A DNA stretch of 34,925 nt from a virus, in the IMG/VR virus record IMGVR_UViG_3300050821_002255, positions 1 through 34,925 of that record; one strand, 5' to 3'. The position numbers were made by a program, and so were the translations under genes. Numbering within the stretch: the first letter of the stretch is position 1; every line of letters begins with the position of its first letter. The notes beneath the pieces are model-generated. The model was not told the DNA's origin. It saw only the letters and a list, made by a program, of their open reading frames with translations, and did no database searches. Of the stretch, positions 17,443 through 26,220 are shown piece after piece.

Positions 17443-18920
17443 TGGATACAACGCCAACCATCGATTCGGACGCTTATTTCGCGAAAGCTCCTATCGTCAA
17501 TGATTCTGATACGGCGGTTGATTCGGATGTTTATTTTGGCCAACAACCACAATCTCAAGGTCAAGATTCTCTTAAACCTCAAGATTGGATTTCAAAGGTT
17601 TACCATCCAGCTATTTCAGGAGCGGCCATGACAATGGGAGGAGCCGCAGGCGCGATATTAGGAACAGCGGGAGAACCTGGACTTGGGACTGCTTTAGGTG
17701 GTTCCGCTGGTGCGGTGGCGATGTATCCTCCAGCTAACAATTTTGCCAATTCAATAGATGCGGCTCGCGGAATGCAATCGCCTACGTCAGATGGAGTTTT
17801 AGGAGACTTGAAAACAGGAGCAGAAATTGAGGCAGGTGGTAAAGTCTTGAGCGCGGCAATTGGCGCGGCGGCTCCAGCGGTTAAGAGTGCCATTGTCAAA
17901 AGCATTTCATCTGTTTTTGGGCCAAGTACAGATGCGATAAACGCATGGCTTGATAATCCATCATTGCCCAATGCTCCAGACGTTGTGGCATTAGCTCGAA
18001 AACTTCCACAGACTTTGAATAATTTGAAGGGTCTTATTTCACAGGCATCAGATCAGGCCGGAAAATTTCTTAGTACTTCAGCCGATCCAGCGGAAGGAGC
18101 TATCGCAAAATCAGATTTGATTAATCTCATTTCAAAAGAAAAAGGATCTCTTCTAACGGGGGGGCCTGTATCAGGACAGGTGATTGGGCCAGCGAATCAG
18201 GCGGCTGATGCTCATCTTGATGCGTTGATGCAATCGCTAGATCAAATACCAGGGGACTATTTGCCTCAAACTTCCGTCAAAAGCCTTATTAAAGCTGTCG
18301 ATAACAACATTAATTTTGCAGATAAAGGAGCATCAGCGACTAATACGGCATTGGCTAATTTCAGGAGTGGGGCAAACAAGATTCTTAAATCTGGAAATAC
18401 GGAATATTCTACAGCTATGCAAGAGATTAGCAAGATGATGGGAACACTCGAAGATACGCAAAGTCAGTTTGGAATTACGAACGAGATTGGTCAAGGACTT
18501 CAGCCGACGGATCGAACGATTACGGCTTTGAACGGTATAAACAAAGCTACGAAATCTATTTCTCAGGATACTTTGAATGATCTCTCAAAATTGACTGGTG
18601 ATGATTATGTTGCAGACGCTCAGAATGCGAAATGGGCGCAGGAATTTAAAACGGGATCAGCGCAAGGATCACGGCGTGTTAATTTGGGGGCTCTTGTAGG
18701 TGCGCCTGTTGGGGCTGGCGTGGGTGCTTTAACAGGTCATGCAACGGCAGGAACGATGGTAGGAGAAGCATTGGGTGCTGGAACAGGTGCTTTGGCTGAT
18801 AAATTTGGGGGTCCAATGGCGGCATCTATTAGCAGACTATTACAACAGCTTTCACAGCATTTACCAGCGGATTTGGCGTCTAAGATTGTGGCGAGCGCTT
18901 TTGCTCCACAAAGCCAATGA
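17442..18920 (+). CDS. Gly-zipper candidate internal virion (ejection/channel) protein
   Basis: 492 residues, coupled by TAATG. Two short acidic repeats mark the N-terminus (IDSDAYF near 7 and VDSDVYF near 26). Residues about 58-95 and 413-450 are Gly/Ala-zipper stretches (GGAAGAILGTAGEPGLGTAL; LVGAPVGAGVGALTG) that could insert in a membrane as a channel. The middle is helical. Such proteins in short-tailed phages form the trans-envelope conduit for DNA. The assignment is by composition and position. Confidence 0.6.
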   Translation: MDTTPTIDSDAYFAKAPIVNDSDTAVDSDVYFGQQPQSQGQDSLKPQDWISKVYHPAISGAAMTMGGAAGAILGTAGEPGLGTALGGSAGAVAMYPPANNFANSIDAARGMQSPTSDGVLGDLKTGAEIEAGGKVLSAAIGAAAPAVKSAIVKSISSVFGPSTDAINAWLDNPSLPNAPDVVALARKLPQTLNNLKGLISQASDQAGKFLSTSADPAEGAIAKSDLINLISKEKGSLLTGGPVSGQVIGPANQAADAHLDALMQSLDQIPGDYLPQTSVKSLIKAVDNNINFADKGASATNTALANFRSGANKILKSGNTEYSTAMQEISKMMGTLEDTQSQFGITNEIGQGLQPTDRTITALNGINKATKSISQDTLNDLSKLTGDDYVADAQNAKWAQEFKTGSAQGSRRVNLGALVGAPVGAGVGALTGHATAGTMVGEALGAGTGALADKFGGPMAASISRLLQQLSQHLPADLASKIVASAFAPQSQ

Positions 18921-18931
18921 TAAGAAAGGCA

Positions 18932-19045
18932 ATGAAGTTCCCAACAAGATATGCGATTGGTAAGCCAATGGCTAGAATTGCAAGTGTTTCCATACCAAAT
19001 TTTACCCCCTCTGGGGCGAAAAGTAAAGACATAAAAGGAGAATAA
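18932..19045 (+). CDS. Basic microprotein (37 residues)
   Basis: A short frame fills the gap between 18920 and 19047. It starts ATG at 18932 behind AAAGG and ends in GGAGAATAA, so its last codons form the ribosome site of the next gene, the usual junction in this operon. The product (MKFPTRYAIGKPMARIASVS, then a Lys/Ser-rich tail) is basic and has no known domain. The opposite strand also has a frame here with a hydrophobic segment, which I consider less likely. Confidence 0.45.
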   Translation: MKFPTRYAIGKPMARIASVSIPNFTPSGAKSKDIKGE

Positions 19046-19046
19046 A

Positions 19047-19223
19047 ATGGGACCAGAATGGCCGAAAAGCACGACGGAAGCGTATGACCCGCAAGGGTCT
19101 GGAATAGGTGGCGATATTGATGCGCCAGGCATAGCAAATTCAGGTAACTTGAAGCATAAATGGGACGTTCCTGGCGATCACTCAAACTCGTCAGAACCAC
19201 CTTCAGGAGAGAAAAGCGAATGA
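19047..19223 (+). CDS. Small hydrophilic protein (58 residues)
   Basis: AAGGAG lies at 19035-19040, six bases before the ATG at 19047. The product (MGPEWPKSTTEAYDPQGSGI..., ending EPPSGEKSE) is Gly/Pro/Ser-rich, acidic and probably disordered. It overlaps the next gene as ATGA. No domain is recognised. It belongs to a run of four small genes just before the large fibre genes. Confidence 0.6.
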   Translation: MGPEWPKSTTEAYDPQGSGIGGDIDAPGIANSGNLKHKWDVPGDHSNSSEPPSGEKSE

Positions 19224-19378
19224 ATCCTTTAAACTGTCGTTTGCAGAGTGGAAAAAAGACGACTATGGTAGCAATTGGACCTTTAGGAAACGCGACGAAG
19301 TCTGTCGCTTTAAAATATGCAGACACGCTGTATTATCAGATAGATAAACATGGCGATTATGTACAGGAGAAAAACTAA
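19220..19378 (+). CDS. Small protein (52 residues)
   Basis: The frame opens earlier, but the ATG at 19220 in an ATGA overlap is the best start. The product (MNPLNCRLQSGKKTTMVAIG, ending DKHGDYVQEKN) has a basic N-terminal half and a Tyr/Asp-rich end (KYADTLYYQI). The stop overlaps the next ATG (TAATG). No family is recognised. Confidence 0.55.
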   Translation: MNPLNCRLQSGKKTTMVAIGPLGNATKSVALKYADTLYYQIDKHGDYVQEKN

Positions 19379-19620
19379 TGGCGATAAAAACTGACACCAA
19401 TAGTCTGAAGTTTGTTTCTGGTCGTGGAGATGTTTCTGCGAATGTAGCAAAATCGGATTCTGAGGTTGTTCATGAAGAAAGCGAGGTCATGCAACTTGGG
19501 ATGGAAGATGGAATAGGCGATAAGGTCAATGATTTCGGAGCCAAACCTGTCTTTGCAACTCCAAATAGTTTCCATACGGGTCGTGGTCTTGGACGTGGAC
19601 ATGGTCCAGAAACCAAGTAG
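19378..19620 (+). CDS. Small hydrophilic protein (80 residues)
   Basis: Starts in a TAATG overlap with AGGAG before it. It is acidic in the middle (EVVHEESEVMQLGMEDG) and has a Gly/Arg/His-rich end (HTGRGLGRGHGPETK). It lies last in a cluster of small genes before the secreted fibre genes. Function unknown. Confidence 0.6.
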   Translation: MAIKTDTNSLKFVSGRGDVSANVAKSDSEVVHEESEVMQLGMEDGIGDKVNDFGAKPVFATPNSFHTGRGLGRGHGPETK

Positions 19621-19642
19621 ATAAAAGCGGCTGGAGGATTAT

Positions 19643-21748
19643 GTGAAAAACTTATTGAGAGCTTTCGGGCTCATTTTAGGAATAGGTGCGCCTCTTTTTG
19701 CGGCTCCTTCAAGTCCTCCAGCCGGGAACTATATTCAGAATGTTAGCACTAATGCGAGTGTTCAAGTTTTTAAGGTTACAAGCGGAACAGTTACCAACCT
19801 GACTATTACTGGTACTTGCAGTGGGGCTGGATGCGGGACGGGTGGTGGGGGTGGATTGGTTTCACCTGGGACATTTACATGGACAAACAATTTCGGGACA
19901 TCAGTTTCTACAGTCACAGCCACCATTTATTCGTCTGCTCCTGTGGTCAATGTTTCGACAATAACAAATTATCCGAACTCTGCTATGACATTCCAACTTT
20001 ATAATGGGATCGGAGTTAGCAATTCTTTATCATTAACAGACAATTTTAGTAACGGAACCATTCTTACTTTTGGTGCGAAAGCCAATACGTTTACAAACAT
20101 TGAAAATTCAGATGGGATAAGTAGCGGGAATGGACAGACGGGAGATTCCGTCTTTTTAGGTCAACCTTTTGGAGCCGGGCCGGTATATTCAGGGTTTCAC
20201 GTTATTGCGCGGAACGTTTCAAACGATAAATATGCTTTATCTGTAGATACTGATCCAATCAACGGGATAGAGTATTTATCTGTTTCAACCAATGGAGTGG
20301 TTAATGTTCCGTTAGTTCTCACACTGGCTACGGCGACATTCTCAGGACAGGGTAATGCTTCGATTACGGAAGGAAACGGAACGGCAGGACAGATAGTTAT
20401 TTCTACAGCTGGAGCAGGAGTGACAGTGGGGCATTGTGCTCAGTTCGGGTCGTCTATGACAATTGTCGACGCAGGAGCTTCGTGCGGGACTGGAGGAGGA
20501 GGAGGGACACCTGGGGCACCTGTTAACTCTGTTCAATACAATAGCGCCTCTGCGTTTGCCGGATCAAACAATTTCCAGTTCAACGGAACCAGCGTAACGG
20601 TGCAAGGCAGTTCCGTCACGATCAAAGGTGCGTCTGGCGGCGCGTCTCTAAACACGGTTGGCTTATTGGATGTTTATCAGGAAGGCGCATATGGAGGATC
20701 TAATTCATCGCTTGTGTCAGCGGGTTCCAGTAACCAGGCCGATCAGTTCGATATTTACGATCAAAAATATGTGGCGGCCTATTATGGCTACAAAACGTTT
20801 GGACTTCTAATCGACACAAACCGAGATGGAGCCATTGAGTCCGTTAACAGTATTCAGAGCAAACTGAACCTTTGGAACAATGGCGAAGTAGACATCCAGA
20901 GCGCATCGACGGCCAATGGCGGGGCGAATATTGTCTTAATGCCGAATACTGTTCCGGAGGTCGTGGTATCAAGTCTCGGGGTGACGGTAAGCACGATTGC
21001 CACTATAGCCAGTCTTAACATTTCGTCAAACACGACAGCGACGCAAACAATCAATATCAGCAGTGCCGGGGTGACAGCGAGTTCAAATACCATGGTCATA
21101 AAAGGTTTTCATGCGATCACAGTTCAATCTTTCCTTAGTGGCTCCGGAACCTACACGACTCCTGCTGGCGTGCAATGGATTCGCGTGAGGATGGTCGGAG
21201 GTGGAGCAGGCGGAAGTGGTGGCGGTGTAGGTGCTGGGACAAATCCGACCCAAGGGAGTTCTACAACTTTGGCGAATGGGGTTATTATTTCAACGGCTGG
21301 TGGAGGACAGATTGGTTTATGGACAGCTCCCGGTGGCACAGGTGGATCGTCTATTCTTTCTAACGGAATGATTGGAATGGCTTTATCTGGTGGAAGCGGA
21401 GGAGGATCGGGTGCCGCTACAACAGTCAATACGGCTGGTGGCCAAGGTGGATCTTCCGCATTGGGTGGAGCTGGTGGAGCTGGAAATGTTGGCACGGCGG
21501 CTCTTAACGGTGCCACGAATACTGGTGGTGGTGGTGGTGGTGGCGTTGCAGGAGGGACTGGCGGAACTACTGGCGGATCAGGAGGCGGCGCGGGAGGATT
21601 CATAGATGCGATTATCAATGCCCCGGCAGCATCCTATACCTATTCCGTTGGAGGTGGTGGCAATGCTGGGGGTGCCGGGACAAACGGAGCGGCAGGGGGT
21701 GCTGGCGGGTCAGGAGCGATCTGGGTTGAGGAGCACTACACAAATTAA
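19643..21748 (+). CDS. Exported Gly-rich adhesin or fibre, signal peptide 1 of 4
   Basis: 701 residues with a GTG start behind GGAGG (19633-19637). Residues 1-20 form a Sec signal peptide: basic MKNLLR, a hydrophobic core, and an LFA|AP cleavage site. The body is beta-rich with modules in which two Cys precede Gly runs (TCSGAGCGTGGGGG near 57; CAQF...CGTGGGGG near 267) followed by NSVQYNSASAFAGSNNF, a common tail-fibre motif. From about residue 498 (GTYTTPAGVQWIRVRMVGGG) to the end it is a Gly-rich domain like the polyglycine receptor-binding parts of phage adhesins. An ATG at 19641 is followed at once by a TGA that overlaps the GTG. A signal peptide on a phage fibre is unusual. Confidence 0.8.
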   Translation: MKNLLRAFGLILGIGAPLFAAPSSPPAGNYIQNVSTNASVQVFKVTSGTVTNLTITGTCSGAGCGTGGGGGLVSPGTFTWTNNFGTSVSTVTATIYSSAPVVNVSTITNYPNSAMTFQLYNGIGVSNSLSLTDNFSNGTILTFGAKANTFTNIENSDGISSGNGQTGDSVFLGQPFGAGPVYSGFHVIARNVSNDKYALSVDTDPINGIEYLSVSTNGVVNVPLVLTLATATFSGQGNASITEGNGTAGQIVISTAGAGVTVGHCAQFGSSMTIVDAGASCGTGGGGGTPGAPVNSVQYNSASAFAGSNNFQFNGTSVTVQGSSVTIKGASGGASLNTVGLLDVYQEGAYGGSNSSLVSAGSSNQADQFDIYDQKYVAAYYGYKTFGLLIDTNRDGAIESVNSIQSKLNLWNNGEVDIQSASTANGGANIVLMPNTVPEVVVSSLGVTVSTIATIASLNISSNTTATQTINISSAGVTASSNTMVIKGFHAITVQSFLSGSGTYTTPAGVQWIRVRMVGGGAGGSGGGVGAGTNPTQGSSTTLANGVIISTAGGGQIGLWTAPGGTGGSSILSNGMIGMALSGGSGGGSGAATTVNTAGGQGGSSALGGAGGAGNVGTAALNGATNTGGGGGGGVAGGTGGTTGGSGGGAGGFIDAIINAPAASYTYSVGGGGNAGGAGTNGAAGGAGGSGAIWVEEHYTN

Positions 21749-21790
21749 TGCTGATCTGGGAATTCCGAGAGCTTGTGTTGGTTTAACTTA

Positions 21791-24700
21791 ATGAAATGGA
21801 AAATAATTCTCGCTCTTTTGATTGGTACTTCGGCATGGGCTGAACAATGCCAAATCACATCTCCTCTTCCAGTTCCTGTTTCAATTTCAGGATGTACGTT
21901 TAGCGGAAATCTTCCAGGTGGATCAACATCTTATATTCAGAACACACTGAGTCCAACAACCACCACTCAGGCGTTCAGCATTCAATACAGTTCCACTTCT
22001 GGAGCCCAATATCTTCCATATATTACTGGAACCCAATGCCTTCATGAAGTGAATGGGCAGACACTAGGAACAGGATCAGATTGCGGATCAGGAGGAGGCG
22101 GGGGAGTGGCTGGTCTTCCTGTGTGGATTTCGTCTGGATCGGTAGCTTACGAAACGACGGTTTCCAGCCCGAACTATAATACCGTCTATGATTCAAATAC
22201 GCTGATCGTTAATTTGCTTGCTTCCGGAACTGCTCAAATTCTTGTATCGACGACTGGACTCTCTGCTACATTTCTGACCAATTCTAGTGCGGCAATTACG
22301 TATCAGCCAGTTGGTAGCTATTTAACAACATCCTCAGCGACGGCAACCTATTTGCAACAATCCAGCGCCTCATTGACATATCAATATAAAGGGAATTATC
22401 TTACGGGTCGGCCTTTCCCGGTTTCTATATCCTCTGGATCTTCAACAAATTCCGTTGCGATATCGAGCCCGACTGATAATGTCATTTTTGATTCAAATAC
22501 ATTTGTCGGAACTCTTCAAGGAACAACCAGTTCCTATATATCGCTTGGGTCATCCGTTACAAAACAGGGTGTTATTACTGCCGCGAGTTTGGGGGCCTTA
22601 ACAGCCAACCAGAGTATTACATGGACTGGATCAGGAGATACTACGGGTTCTGCTTCAGGCACAACATCCATTTCGCCAGTTCTGACAGCGGCGGCCACTC
22701 AGCCGAATATCGTAACGCTTTCAGCATCGAGTACGACTATCCAAGGGGCTTCCGGACTATCTGTCAAGAATTATGAAATTGTGGCAGGAAGTCTCAATGT
22801 TACTGGCGCAGGAGGTATTAACGTTACGTTTGGCGTAAACGCCAGTACTGTTGTCGCCAGCACAGGAACTTTCACTTATGTTTCAGGATCAACGATCAGC
22901 TATTCCAGTGCGACATTGACCAACCTATCGCTTTCGACGATTCAAGGGGTAACGCCCGGACTCGTCGCTGGAACCAATATCACGTCGATTACGGGAACGT
23001 GGCCGAATCAAACGATCAATGCCGCGACTCAGAGCAGTGGAGGTGGAGGAGGTTCAATTGTCAATGTGTCGAACCAATTCAATACGCCGTACTATTCTGC
23101 AACGGGATCTTCGAATACGTTATCGGGTCTTGGGAACTTTACGAATAACGGTACGACCATTACGATTGTCAGTACCGTAACAACGATCGGAAGTATCGGG
23201 ACCATCACCGAAACAAATGTGACCACTCAGACGGCTTCCGGTGTCTATTTCAACAATACCAGCAGTACCATGACGATCTCCAGCATGTCTGTCACGAACT
23301 TTTCCGCGATCGGGGCTGGCAATATAACCATTCCTTCCCCGGTAACGATTTCCACGCTATCAATTACCAACGGAGCCGTGATTCCATCGAACAGCCAGAA
23401 CTTTGGGAAGTCCACACTAAACCAATGGTTTTCACAGATGGCAACAAACCAGAGCCAAACTGCTCCTGCTAAAAATAACAAGTTGAGTTTCTTTGTTCTA
23501 GGTGATTCTCATATGGCTCAGAATTACATCATGAGCCCATTCACTGATTGGCTTTATTCGAATTTTGGCAATGCGGGAACCTATGTCCCTCTTTCGAATT
23601 TCAGTCAAGCGTCTCCAGATCGTCGTCCAAACGGGTGTACTTATTCGATTCTCGGGAGTACCTGGGTGACAGCACCACAAGCCAGCACGTCGTTAGGCTT
23701 AGACGACGACACCCTTCATAGCAGTACGTCTGCCGCCACAGCCGTTGTCACGTGTCCCGGATCAGATCAAGTCACGTTGCACTATGAAGTTCAGCCCAAT
23801 GGAGGAACCGTTTCATTGAGTGTGGATGGCGGAGCTCAACATGCTATTTCCACGGCAGGAGGAAGTGTCACAGTGGCTTCCATCACGGTTACAGGATTAG
23901 CGTATGGTGTCCACGAGGCCTCAGTGACGTATACGACGGTTGGAACGGCGGGCATTGATGTTCTCGACCTTGTTTTTTTCTCATCGAACACTCCGGGAGC
24001 CGTCATGTATCGTGTCGGGACCTATAGCATGCAGTTGGCTCAATATAACGCTCAAGATCCCGTCCAATACGAAAAACTGCTCGGGATGCTTCCAAGTACT
24101 CCGACCGTCGTCATGTTTGAATTCGGGATAAACGAAGAAGCAAACAATGTGAATCCGGCAACGATGATTGCCAATGCTCATACAGAGATGGCTCGATTCC
24201 GGACTGTCTATCCGAATGCAGACTGCGTTTATTTCTCGCCTCCAGTCAGTAATGTTGACGGGAATTTCACTTATCCGCTAAGTGCTTACGAAATGGCATG
24301 GGCGAGTGCGGCGGTCGTCGATCAATGCGCTCTCGTTGACTTTACCGCCTATTTTTCATCGGAGCCTTATTTCTCACAATATTATTCCGACGGAATTCAT
24401 TTGAATCAGGCAGGCGGTCTGGTCGCTGGAAACACAATGATTAATATGTTTTCGAATGTTCCTGGAAATCTATCTCCGTTTACATACAACGTATCGAGCG
24501 CGGCGATCTCTTACGGAAACGACCAGAGTACGAACGCGCTCAGCAACGTGACATCGTTTGGAAGTGGCATCGTTATTTCGTCCGGAATTACCAATTCGGG
24601 CGTCATTGGAAACAATCTCAATTTGTCGAGCAGTAACGTATTCATGATCGGCGGTTTGCCGGGATCTGGGAAAGAACAGAACTTAACAGTCTCCACGATT

Positions 24701-25486
24701 ACCGTCGCCGCCATTAATGCCAGCGGGAAAGTGTATATCTCCTCAAATGTTTTTATCGTCGGAGGTGGTACATTGACCGTCTCAACGAACACCGCTTTCG
24801 GAAGCAATTCGACGACGATGACCGTCACAGGCGGAATTATCAATACAGCTTTGACAGCCAGTCTTCCTGTTCAGACGGATGCCAATCAGCAACTTATTTC
24901 GTCAGCGATTAATCTTTCAGGGAGTCAAGTCTCTAATACGCTTGCGGCGGCGCGATTCGGTACATTAGCAGGCGATGTAACGACAGCAGGAGGATCTTAC
25001 AACACGACCGCGGCGGCGAATCAGGCGAATATTAAAACGTTGAGTAATGCGTCCAGTACGACCGTGGCATCTCCCGGATTTGCTGTAACGGTGGGCTCAA
25101 CTACTTTGACGGATACCAGCATTACGGATAAATTTATTCTCCGTATTGGAACGGGGGCTGTTTCGGGTTCTTATGCTGTAGCCATATCAACAACAGACCA
25201 TCTGAATTTTGAAGTGTTCAATTCATCGCCCGTCTTGAGTTCATGCGGAACAGGGCCAACGATTATCGGGAGTGATAACGCTTTCGAGATAACACCGGGA
25301 GCTACTGCCGCAGGGTGTACGGCTACATTCGGAAAGGCCTATATCAATCCGCCGATATGTACTGTGACGGAGCAGACATTCAGTTTAACGAACGCGCTGA
25401 GTTATACCATCACAGCAACCGCGATCACTATGACGGAAACGTCATTGACATCAAAACTTGATGTTAATTGTTTCGGGAGAGACTGA
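21791..25486 (+). CDS. Exported fibre with SGNH hydrolase domain, signal peptide 2 of 4
   Basis: The start is the ATG at 21791 (an in-frame start 18 bases upstream spoils the signal peptide). 1231 residues. Residues 1-17 end in SAWA|EQ, a good signal peptidase I site. The N-terminal half is Ser/Thr-rich fibre sequence with repeats (AITYQPVGSYLT, SLTYQYKGNYLT, CGSGGGGG). The enzyme part has block I GDSH with the nucleophile Ser573, block III GINE with Asn781, and DGIH with Asp867 and His870, so the full SGNH set is present. A beta-sandwich insertion (about 640-720) sits between block I and III. It probably de-esterifies surface glycans. The C-terminal 300 residues are fibre-like. No clear ribosome site precedes it. 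Confidence 0.85.
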   Translation: MKWKIILALLIGTSAWAEQCQITSPLPVPVSISGCTFSGNLPGGSTSYIQNTLSPTTTTQAFSIQYSSTSGAQYLPYITGTQCLHEVNGQTLGTGSDCGSGGGGGVAGLPVWISSGSVAYETTVSSPNYNTVYDSNTLIVNLLASGTAQILVSTTGLSATFLTNSSAAITYQPVGSYLTTSSATATYLQQSSASLTYQYKGNYLTGRPFPVSISSGSSTNSVAISSPTDNVIFDSNTFVGTLQGTTSSYISLGSSVTKQGVITAASLGALTANQSITWTGSGDTTGSASGTTSISPVLTAAATQPNIVTLSASSTTIQGASGLSVKNYEIVAGSLNVTGAGGINVTFGVNASTVVASTGTFTYVSGSTISYSSATLTNLSLSTIQGVTPGLVAGTNITSITGTWPNQTINAATQSSGGGGGSIVNVSNQFNTPYYSATGSSNTLSGLGNFTNNGTTITIVSTVTTIGSIGTITETNVTTQTASGVYFNNTSSTMTISSMSVTNFSAIGAGNITIPSPVTISTLSITNGAVIPSNSQNFGKSTLNQWFSQMATNQSQTAPAKNNKLSFFVLGDSHMAQNYIMSPFTDWLYSNFGNAGTYVPLSNFSQASPDRRPNGCTYSILGSTWVTAPQASTSLGLDDDTLHSSTSAATAVVTCPGSDQVTLHYEVQPNGGTVSLSVDGGAQHAISTAGGSVTVASITVTGLAYGVHEASVTYTTVGTAGIDVLDLVFFSSNTPGAVMYRVGTYSMQLAQYNAQDPVQYEKLLGMLPSTPTVVMFEFGINEEANNVNPATMIANAHTEMARFRTVYPNADCVYFSPPVSNVDGNFTYPLSAYEMAWASAAVVDQCALVDFTAYFSSEPYFSQYYSDGIHLNQAGGLVAGNTMINMFSNVPGNLSPFTYNVSSAAISYGNDQSTNALSNVTSFGSGIVISSGITNSGVIGNNLNLSSSNVFMIGGLPGSGKEQNLTVSTITVAAINASGKVYISSNVFIVGGGTLTVSTNTAFGSNSTTMTVTGGIINTALTASLPVQTDANQQLISSAINLSGSQVSNTLAAARFGTLAGDVTTAGGSYNTTAAANQANIKTLSNASSTTVASPGFAVTVGSTTLTDTSITDKFILRIGTGAVSGSYAVAISTTDHLNFEVFNSSPVLSSCGTGPTIIGSDNAFEITPGATAAGCTATFGKAYINPPICTVTEQTFSLTNALSYTITATAITMTETSLTSKLDVNCFGRD

Positions 25487-26220
25487 TGAAGAAAATCTGT
25501 TTGTTATTATTGCTGGCATCTCCTTGTCTGGCGGGGACGATCACGACCAATTTCAGCCCTATTGGAACGCTTACTTTTTCAACCGGTACCGTCCCTATAC
25601 TATTGACGACTCATACATTTGCAGGAAGTTCCAATACAAACAGTATCACGACTCCAGGGATCAATACGGTCGGTTCATCATTGATTGTTGTGATTGTCTC
25701 CACTTACACCCTTCAGACTTCGGGAACAGGCTTATCGGATTCTCTAAGTAATACATGGATTGGATTGAACACTTACGCTAATAGCAACCTCAACGAAGTC
25801 ACGATGTTCTATGCGGCCAATCCCACCACAGGAGCCGCGCAGACGTTTACTATCAATTCTGGGGCCGGATATCCAGCATTGGCAGTCTTAGCATTCAGCG
25901 GAACACCTGCTGCACCTTTTGATTCTCAGAATGGAGGCGTTACGGCAAGTGCTACGACCCTTCAACCTGGCAACGTGACACCTTCAGTGGATAACGAATT
26001 GATTGTGACGGGTTTAAGCCTTGGCGGAACAGGAGTAGCATCCATTAATTCCGGGTTTACCATCACGGACCAGATCGCTCAGAATGGGGCCTCTAATTAT
26101 GGAGTGGCGGGAGCTTACATTATCAAAGGATTTGGTACTTCAGGATTTGGTGTGAATCCGACATGGACGAATAGTGGATCTGCCACCAGTTTAGCTTCTG
26201 ACATTACGGTATTTAAATGA
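25486..26220 (+). CDS. Exported beta-sandwich adhesin, signal peptide 3 of 4
   Basis: 244 residues from the ATG at 25486 (TGATG overlap, GGGAGA before it). Residues 1-16 are a signal peptide (MKKICLLLLLASPCLA|GT). The Cys at 14 does not form a proper lipobox. The mature part is one domain with a pattern I know from secreted bacterial and metagenomic phage proteins: NSITTPGINTVGSSLIVVIV, then SDSLSNTWIGL, MFYAANPTTGAAQTFTI and LAVLAFSG. Its function is probably binding. It ends in an ATGA overlap with the next gene. Confidence 0.75.
   Translation: MKKICLLLLLASPCLAGTITTNFSPIGTLTFSTGTVPILLTTHTFAGSSNTNSITTPGINTVGSSLIVVIVSTYTLQTSGTGLSDSLSNTWIGLNTYANSNLNEVTMFYAANPTTGAAQTFTINSGAGYPALAVLAFSGTPAAPFDSQNGGVTASATTLQPGNVTPSVDNELIVTGLSLGGTGVASINSGFTITDQIAQNGASNYGVAGAYIIKGFGTSGFGVNPTWTNSGSATSLASDITVFK

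Noticed and set aside
18880-19032. Minus-strand frame ending in a hydrophobic segment (METLAILAIGLPIAYLVGNF)
   Set aside because: It runs against an otherwise plus-strand operon, overlaps the 3' end of the ejection gene, and the plus-strand frame 18932-19045 has better junctions. It remains an alternative.
21151-21618. Minus-strand 155-residue Pro-rich frame
   Set aside because: It is the antisense of the Gly-rich domain (GGN gives NCC), so the poly-Pro is an artefact.
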